From Tridacna crocea (lineage: Eukaryota; Mollusca; Bivalvia; Cardiida; Cardiidae), in NCBI GenBank assembly GCA_943736015.1, contig OX031056.1:63949277-64013276 (forward strand): a stretch of DNA of 64,000 bases, in the 5' to 3' direction. The first letter of the stretch is position 1, and each line of letters starts with the position of its first letter. The position numbers and the translations under genes were made by a program. Shown here piece by piece: positions 57,009 to 64,000 of this stretch. The notes beneath the pieces were generated by a model, which searched no databases, was not told the DNA's origin, and saw only the letters and a program-made list of their open reading frames with translations.

Positions 57009-57247
57009 TTAATCCTTTACAACACAATCCTGATTTTTAAAGACCCGGAGGATGCCTTATGAAAACATTGTAGGAAAAGGATTAAATGCTGGTAACCAGC
57101 ATTTTTTTCCTTTTCCAATAATATTTTCTACCCTCTCAAATAAATTTCCATCATTTGAGTACTAGATCTTTATTATATACGGCATCAATTGTCATCTGCA
57201 AATCCTTTTAATTTGGATCAGTCAAAGATTCTGTCTTGTGCTAAGAA
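57009..57247 (+). mobile_element. TTAA-hairpin MITE, copy 33
   Basis: ttaatcctttacaacacaat ... tcttgtgctaag. Hairpin around ggtaacc well preserved; right half lengthened by an AT-rich insertion. Confidence 0.75.
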
Positions 57248-57907
57248 GATAATTACATACCTTTCGATCTAGATCAGACTGCAATGAACATGCTGTCTGA
57301 TCTTGAATTTGAACTCTCTTATATTTGATATTTAAAGATATAATACTGGAGTGGCTGTCTTGAAAATACTTGAATATTACCTAAGGCTGAAGTTAACAGC
57401 GGCTCAACGTAGATCTCGCTGCACGATCGCCCTCGGCAAATTGCGGATTACAAATAGATCTATAAATATCTGCTTTAAAACGTCTGGTGTCGTACTTTTG
57501 CTTTCATTTTATGCCTTCACACAGCTGTAGTTTTGTGAAAGAAACGTGATTCACCTTTTTTGATTTAACTCTGTCAAAAAAGCATGATTCTATTGGATAC
57601 GAAACCGAAAGTAGGTTGAACCACCAACCTGTTTACCTGCGCTGAACACGATCTCTTCTTTACTGTGGCGTATTCATAGTCACATACCGTTCTCTGATCG
57701 ACTACCGAAATTTTCAAATCGCGCGGACATTTTAAATCTTACTTCATCATTCGTAATTGCTTCGTGTATCTCTCTACATACTGTGATGAAAAGGCGATAA
57801 CTTTACGGTGGATCCCGGAAGTGATGAACTCTCGAGGTCACGTGACGAGACTTACGGACCCTAATCTCCTTCTATCGAAAACTATCTCGACGTTGTCAGG
57901 CACATGT
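57248..57907. other. Unassigned interval
   Basis: No repeat or gene recognised. Confidence 0.4.
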
Positions 57908-58140
57908 ATACACGGCTGGGAATCACGTGACACAACAACAACAACAATGGCCGACATTTAAAGAAATTCATTCTCCCACTTCAGGTAAGATAATCTTCAA
58001 TAATTCCGTCAATACGTGACCGACTGGAATTTGGTTTGAAGCAGAGAAGGCGGGAGAACGCCTTGGATTTGCTTGATGTGTTAGATCTTTTAAAGAACAC
58101 CTGATAAAAAAGTTTTTGACGAGCAAACAACATTTTACCC
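57908..58140 (+). repeat. Solo arm of the foldback repeat
   Basis: Matches the left arm at 45990-46211: tacacggctgggaatcacgt + gacacaacaacaacaacaat, cacttcaggtaag, cgactggaatttggtttgaa, aacacctgataaaaaagttt. No opposite arm nearby. Confidence 0.85.
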
Positions 58141-59316
58141 TGGATAACGTTCACGTCAAAAATAAATAAAACACACAAACAGGCCACATTTCTTCTTTTA
58201 GTGCTTATTGTGTTCCCGTATGCATAAAATGTGGAGAGTATGAATGAAAAGTAGGCTTGTCACTATCAATACTTTTTTATTTAAATACGATTTTGTATGT
58301 AAACAAGGTTATTTTCAAAAATGATATATTTCACGTCAGGAATTTTTTATGAAAACGTTCACGTCATAAGTAGAATATAGAATATAATTATATTTTATCA
58401 TCTTAGTTGCGTCATGTTTTCTTGATTATCATCTTAATGCATACTTAAAATTATGAAATTGTCTTGATTTTAGCCATTTTTAAAAGTGTTACGTGTCGTA
58501 TGTAGCTGTTTCAAGCATGTACAAGATGTATTCTTATTTAGTACTGATTACGCGCTGGGGTCCTACTAAAATACGCTATGGAGAATTTTACATCACATAT
58601 TAATGTTTTATCGATAGAAAAATCGTATTTTGCAAGATATTTGTCTTTGAAATTTTGATAAATAACAAAGGGAGAAAACTCTTATGAAATAAGTATGAGA
58701 TATGAAACTTTGCTCGCCCGAGCAATAATATATCGATGGAAAAGGACAAAAAAATTATTATGATTTTGTAAATATGCTACATTTCTACTGTGGTCCAATC
58801 TCAATGCGTAATATATCATAATCACTGTGAAATTTGTCTTTCTTTGCACACGAAGATCGGGAGACTACGTAGTTGTAGCTCGCCATGGGAGAATTTCCTC
58901 GCCAGAGCGTTCCAGCTAAAATACAACGAGTAAATTACTATAAACACTTGTTTTACTAGTTATTTTTTACTATATGTTTAAATTTCAAAAAAAGAACTAT
59001 TTTGTATATTGCAGGAAATTTAGAATTACAAATTAACCTGCTCGACGAGTGAAACAAGGGAATTAATACCGTATTTTTTAACAGAACACACAAGATATTC
59101 TTAATGTGTATTCAACATATCTCAGTCATTCTATGGAAAGCGTACATCCCTTGTCCCGGTCGAAAAATTAATTAATTCTTTGTTTAAATGGAATATTTTT
59201 GTACTTTTTCTCGAGTTCGTTTTATATTTCTCATAATAGATCACTAATTAACAATGAGAAAGAGTAAACAGAAGACTTAGTGCTTACAAAATATTGAACA
59301 CATACTACCACCTTCA
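58141..59316. other. Unassigned AT-rich interval
   Basis: No repeat family or coding signal recognised. Confidence 0.4.
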
Positions 59317-59655
59317 CACGGATTTTTCGTACGAGTCCTTACGGTTGTCACATATCCGTAAAAGTACACGGATTGTTACGATCTGGCCGCTTTTACGAGT
59401 GGTTTACGAGTAATAAATGTCCATTTAAGATTTATTACGAGTTATTATGATGTATTTACGGCAAATATCTACGATTTGTTCCGAGTTATTACGGACAAAT
59501 ACGAGCATGCTACGACATTTTAAGAACTGTTTACGAACTGTTACGAGTAAATTACGGATAGTAACGATTAATCTAGTCATTTACACGTAAATTACGACAG
59601 GTAACGTGTTGTTACGAATAGTTAAGAATAAGTTAGGAGTATTTACGAGTCCTGT
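59317..59655 (+). repeat. TACGA-word array 1
   Basis: Begins ttcacacggatttttcgtac. Words such as ttacgag, ttacgga and tacgat recur every ~10-12 bp in both orientations over ~330 bp. Similar start sequence to the inverse right end of 49176-49613. Confidence 0.7.
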
Positions 59656-60130
59656 GTTTTTTGTGCAAAAAACGTTCAGTTCCCTGTACATCATCATTCA
59701 ATAGCTGACACCAAGTGAGACAAGATGGCATACGAGAAGGCACAAGATTGCAATTATATAAACAATTTCTTCAATTGCTCCTTCAACTAGCCGAACGGGA
59801 AGATGCCTAGCTGCAAGTAGAAACTCCCAGGCAGAAGAGACGTTCAGCACGCAGATGATTTTGGTGCAGGACCTTGCTAACACGCAGGACCCTCTTTGGA
59901 TGCAGCTGCTGAGATTCAGTGGAAAGCAGGCGGTCTTCTATCTCAGCGGGCTCTAGCTGTGACGGTAGTGATTCGAAGGAGGATGAACGCTTCCGCTTTT
60001 TTCTGGTGGCTGCCTTTCGGCTTTCTTTGGAGCCATGCTTGTAGATAGCGAAGAGATCAGGCCTCTGTGACGTCTTGATAACAAATGAAAGGCACTGGTC
60101 AATTTTGCACGCTTTTATACCATTTCTCAA
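59656..60130 (-). other. Short basic ORF, function unknown
   Basis: Minus-strand ORF 59807-60130 (107 codons) contains SRKAATRKKRKRSSSFESLP, a nuclear-localisation-like basic stretch. It is enclosed by TACGA arrays and might be a remnant of an element's own protein. No family recognised, no intact longer frame. Confidence 0.3.
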
Positions 60131-60725
60131 TCGTCAAGTATACGTATGTATTCGTAAAGTACTCGTACATATCCATAAGCATAAGTTGCTCGTAATTAAG
60201 TCTTATCTATCCGTAAAGCAATCGTACTGAACGCAATTAAAATCGGTAACGTCACTTAAACACTCGTAATATTCCGTAATGCTACGTTCTCACTATCGCG
60301 AGATTAATTACGAGAGCCACGATTCTCAATCCGCAGCTAATCGTGAAACTTTTGGGAATTTTTTGGTTTGGATACGAGATGATACGAGACGATAAGACAC
60401 GATTACTTGCGTTTGGATGCGACATAATTGCTACTTTCACACGACCATTTTTGATCCAGTCTTACGTTTGTATACGATCCATTCCGATCCACTAAGATTA
60501 CCCCTTTTAAGTATGCGATTGAATCCAGATTCGATACGATCATTACGAGCGAGGTTCACGAGTTATGACGATGTAATACATACAGATATGTTTATTGCCA
60601 ACCGATGCGCTCTGTTTCGCTAAGATATGCCACGTTTCACGATCATATCCCAGGCAGAGCTGCGATTGGACTCCGATGAATGTATATGGACCACGATTGT
60701 CCACAGACTTCACTGTTTTTTGTGA
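60131..60725 (+). repeat. TACGA/ACGATT-word arrays 2
   Basis: 60131-60280 has cgtaaagtactcgta-type words; from 60282 (ctacgttctcactatcgcga) the words become cacgatt, gatacgag and tacgatcc. The 60282 end is inverted relative to the window's last 20 bases. Confidence 0.65.
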
Positions 60726-60940
60726 AGACTAATTGTTGAGAAAAGTGATAATGTGCTATCTGCAGTATGCAGTCATTAAATCACCAGAGAGGAAGAAGAT
60801 GAGTAGTTGCCAGACCAGCAAAAAACACAAACACAAGGGTCAGGAGAGTGGTAGTCAGACAGTTATGGGTGTGACCATGGCTCACAGAAGGAAGAAGCCA
60901 ACAATTCCATTACTTTTCTAGCCTCCTTGACACATCATAT

Positions 60941-62178
60941 AACAAGAGGGCCAAGATGGCCCTGGATCGCTCACCTGAATTCCTAAGAGAACCACATCCA
61001 TTTAATCAGCCCTTTCAGAGAAGAAGAATTTCAAAGAATTTCTTCATGTCGTATAGTGTAAATAGCCCACAGTCATCAGAGCCATGTTTCTTGATGGATC
61101 AAAATTTCTAGAGCAATTTTTGAAAAGGGTTAGCTAAGAAACATTTGTGAGATCAGCTGTTTCAAAGAAAAAGAAATTTCTTCATGGCCAAATAGTGCAA
61201 GTAGCCCCCATTTACCAGAGCCATCTTTCTAGACAAATCAGCATTTTGCGAACGATTTTTGAAAAGGGTTACCAAAGGAACATTTCTGTGAGATTATTTC
61301 AAAATCTGATCAGCCGTTTCAGAGAAGAAGAATTTAAAGAATTTCTTCATGGCCATATAGTGCAAGAAGCCCCTATTCACCAGAGCCATGTTTCTTGATG
61401 GATCAAAATTTCACAAACAATTTCTAAAAAGGGTCATCCAAGGAACATTTCTGTGAAATTATTTCAAAATCTAACAAGAAGTTTTAGAGAAGAAGAATTT
61501 TTTCAGAATTTCTTCATTTCCCTATAGTGCAAGTAGCCCCCATTCACCAGAGCTGTATTTCTTGACAGATCAAAATTTCACGAACTGTCTTTGGAAAGGG
61601 TCATTCAAGAAGCATCCCTGTGAAATTATTTCAAACTCTGACCAGCCGTTTCAGAGAAGAAGAATTTTAAAGAATTTTCTTAGTGCAAGTAGACCCCATT
61701 CACCAGAGCCACATTTTTTTTACGGATCAAAATTTTACGAATTCAGACAATAGTGAAGAATTTTTAAGAATTCCTTCATTTCTATATGGTGCAAGAAGCC
61801 CCCATTCACCAGAGCCACATTTTTTGACGGATCAAAATCTTACGAGCAATTTTTGAAAAGGGTCACCCAAGGAACATATCTGTGAAATTATTTCAAAATC
61901 TGACCAGCGGTTTCAGAGGAGAAGAATTTTAAAGAATTCCCTAGAAAATTCCATTTGGTTGCTGTGGCAAACAGAGTTTTTGAAGGAATCAAATTCTGTG
62001 AACAGTTTTTAAAGAGGACCAGCCAAGTTTGGTCCAAATCCGCCCAGCGGTTTAGGAGGAGTTGATGTTTAAAGAATTGTTGACGACGCACAACGCACTG
62101 ACACACGACGGACGACAGACAACGGACACCGGGTGATCCTAAAAGCTCCCCTTGACCATGTTGTGCTCAGGTAAGCTA
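60941..62178 (-). mobile_element. Tandem-core element, AGCTCACC family, ~155-bp units
   Basis: Reverse orientation: the 3' end aacaagagggccaagatggc + cctggatcgctcacctgaat is at left. About seven units (tttcagagaagaagaattt) lie between. The 5' end ttgtgctcaggtaagcta is at right, with a gacgacgcacaacgc tract. Confidence 0.8.
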
Positions 62179-62613
62179 AAAAGATTGAAGTTGCCTTGAT
62201 GATAGATAAAATAGATAAAAACATGTTGTTTAGTTGATCCAAGGATACACATGTTATGTTTGTAACAATTGTTGGTAATAAAAAGAACTCCAAGATACGT
62301 CTGATACTAGTGACTTTATTTACACGGAGATTAGCACAATACAAGAAGCAGAGAGTAAACTGACCACACGTGCTTTATACTGTATGTGGGAGGGGCTTAT
62401 CAGTGGGCTATCTGCAGAGAGGCAGGATTAGCAATACACAACAACACAATACCATACTTTCATTTAAGATTTAGATCAAATTCTTGTTTTCAGAATAAGA
62501 AATGCTCTTTTTTGTTTTTCTTGCACACCAAAGAATTTTTCGCTTTAGTAGAAAAAGAAAGGTGCATTCAAGCATTTTTGCTGCATATCTTTAGGATAAG
62601 TTAATTATATTTT

Positions 62614-63265
62614 TAGCTCACCTGAGTACAACGTGATCAAGGGGACCTTTTAGGATAACCCTGTGTCCGTTGTACGTTGTACGTCGTCCGTCGTCAACAA
62701 TTTTTTTAAACATCAACTCCTCCTAAGCCGTTGAGCCAATTTATACCAAACTTGGCTGGAATGTTGCTTGGAAGGTCCTCTTTGTAAAGTGATCACAGAA
62801 TTCGATTACATCAAAAACGCTTGTTGCTATGGCAACCAAATGGAATTTTCTATGGTTACATTTTGAAATTATTTCACAGAAATGTTCCTTTGGTGACTTT
62901 TCAGGAACTGTAAGGGAATTTTTTATCGGTCTATAAACAACAGCCAACTGTTTGCATCAGTATGTGGGGCTCTTGTTCGAATTATATTTTAGTCACTATC
63001 GAGCATGTGCTCTTCTTCAAGGAATTGTCCTTTGATGAACTATACAAAAAATATTTACAGAATTCTGATTCATCAAAATCATTGCTGTGGTGATGATTTC
63101 CGGGTTGGTGACAGATTTTGAAATGACTTTTACAGGAGACCTTTTCAAAATCGCTTGGCAAAATAATGCTTTTGTTTCCAAAGTTTTAATACCTCAAAAA
63201 AAAAATGGCTATGGTCCTCTCTAAAATTCAGGTGAGCGACTCGGGGCCATCTTGGCCCTCTTGTT
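62614..63265 (+). mobile_element. AGCTCACC-family element with short core
   Basis: 5' tagctcacctgagtacaacg, tccgttgtacgttgtacgtc; body gttgctatggcaacc. 3' ttcaggtgagcgactcgggg + ccatcttggccctcttgtt. Its 3' end is duplicated in tandem. Confidence 0.8.
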
Positions 63266-63464
63266 TCATTTTTTGAGGGTGAAAATGAGGTAATCGGTTC
63301 TCTGAAATTCTCTGTTTTTGTTTCCAAAGTTTTAATACCTCAACAAAAATGGCTATGGTCCTCTCTAAAATTCAGGTGAGCGACTCGGGGCCATCTTGGC
63401 CCTCTTGTTTCATTTTTTGAGGGTGAAAATGAGGTAATCGGTTCTCTGAAATTCTCTGTTTTTG
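63175..63464 (+). repeat. Tandem duplication of an element's 3' end (146 + 144 bp)
   Basis: 63175-63320 and 63321-63464 are identical except for a short A-run difference (caaaaaaaaaatgg against caacaaaaatgg). Each copy contains caggtgagcgactcgggg, ccatcttggccctcttgtt and ~60 bp of downstream flank. Confidence 0.95.
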
Positions 63465-63729
63465 ATCTCCCCTTTCGACCCAACCAACCAGCCTTGCAGG
63501 CTTCTTTCTGGTAGGCTTCTGGATTATTTTCAGAACTGTTGATGTTTGAAAGCTGCTACGAGCAGAACCTGAATTTACAATGTTGAAGGGAGCATGTTCG
63601 TTTTAAACAGCACCATGTATTGCTGCTGCAAAGGATGCCACATTTCTTACGTGGACTGTCCCGAGGAGAAGTTATCCTATCCTATTATCCGGGAAATCAA
63701 ACCAGGGTTTTGCCTTTGCCTTGTCCAAG

Positions 63730-64000
63730 ATTGGTCCCAATCAGCACGATTAGAAGCACGATTTGATGCGATTTGCTACGTTTTGTTACGATTCAATACT
63801 ATTAGATGCGGTGACCACGACTGAAAATCAATCGTGTTGATCGTAGAAAATTTTTTGACAGCCAAAAAAATTCTTACGATTAACACGATTGCCACGAATT
63901 AATATCAAGTTCTGATACGACCTGATAAGATCATCACGACTTGCTCACGATTAATACCACGATTTCAATCGTGGCGCGAATCGTGATAGTGGGAACGTAG
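63730..64000 (-). repeat. ACGATT-word array 3 at window end
   Basis: Words gcacgatt, cacgatt, cacgact and tcgtg recur every ~8-12 bp up to the final gggaacgtag. Mirrors the array at 60282-60560. Confidence 0.7.

Larger units (their letters stand above)
60282..64000. mobile_element. Possible TIR element running to the window edge
   Basis: Left end ctacgttctcactatcgcga; the reverse complement of the last bases is ctacgttcccactatcacga (18 of 20 identical). Both ends continue inward as acgatt-rich arrays. The interior holds two AGCTCACC-family elements and two short unrecognised ORFs (60733-60921, rich in Lys/His; 63594-63824, Cys-rich). No transposase seen. Confidence 0.5.

Noticed and set aside
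59807-60130. Transposase or DNA-binding protein of the TACGA element
   Set aside because: Only a basic stretch is visible; no catalytic or zinc-binding motif supports a call.

Overview
This window looks like non-coding, repeat-dominated genomic DNA from a eukaryote, most likely a bivalve mollusc. The evidence for eukaryotic DNA is AT-rich sequence, short ORFs only, a spliced class A GPCR gene with GT-AG introns, tRNA-derived SINEs, and many non-autonomous elements carrying internal tandem repeats, a design I know best from bivalve 'pearl' and Helentron-related elements. No species can be named from this sequence alone.

The only confidently recognised protein-coding gene lies on the minus strand at 49892-51426. 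It is the 3' part of a neuropeptide-type GPCR, with a 100-bp TM3 exon and a last exon covering TM4 to the C-terminus. Its TM1/TM2 exons were not found and may lie beyond the window or far upstream. No complete rRNA, functional tRNA, CRISPR array or autonomous transposase gene is supported.

The rest is built mainly from five kinds of repeat. (1) About 33 copies of a ~225-bp TTAA-flanked MITE with a central, almost loop-free palindrome are scattered from 1 to 57 kb. (2) Long elements with 145-170-bp internal tandem units (for example 4292-6549, 7431-8537, 10130-11706, 13544-15108, 17391-19839, 21790-25347 and 60941-63265) belong to several sequence families. They share one plan: a 5' inverted repeat, a tandem core, a subterminal inverted repeat, a hairpin, then CTCTTGTT. 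(3) tRNA-derived SINEs occur at 5552-5778, 26480-26770, 41745-41975 and 51020-51226, with fragments elsewhere. (4) TIR and foldback elements include a ~396-bp element with 9-bp target duplications (36719-37114, 53205-53605) and a ~460-bp palindrome (45990-46449). (5) A 44-bp satellite forms three arrays (37674-38145, 43281-43440, 44006-44320).

By region: 0-25.3 kb is nested tandem-core elements and MITEs. 25.3-31.3 kb is a repeat-poor AT-rich island with unrecognised short ORFs. 31.3-41.3 kb is dispersed repeats, including an 841-bp block duplicated at ~99% identity. 41.3-49.6 kb holds the satellites and most of the palindromes. 49.9-51.4 kb is the GPCR. 53-58 kb is MITE-rich. 59.3-64 kb holds arrays rich in TACGA-like words, with a possible TIR element whose right end coincides with the window edge. 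The elements do not form a pathway; what links them is nested insertion, which lets several target-site duplications be read directly.
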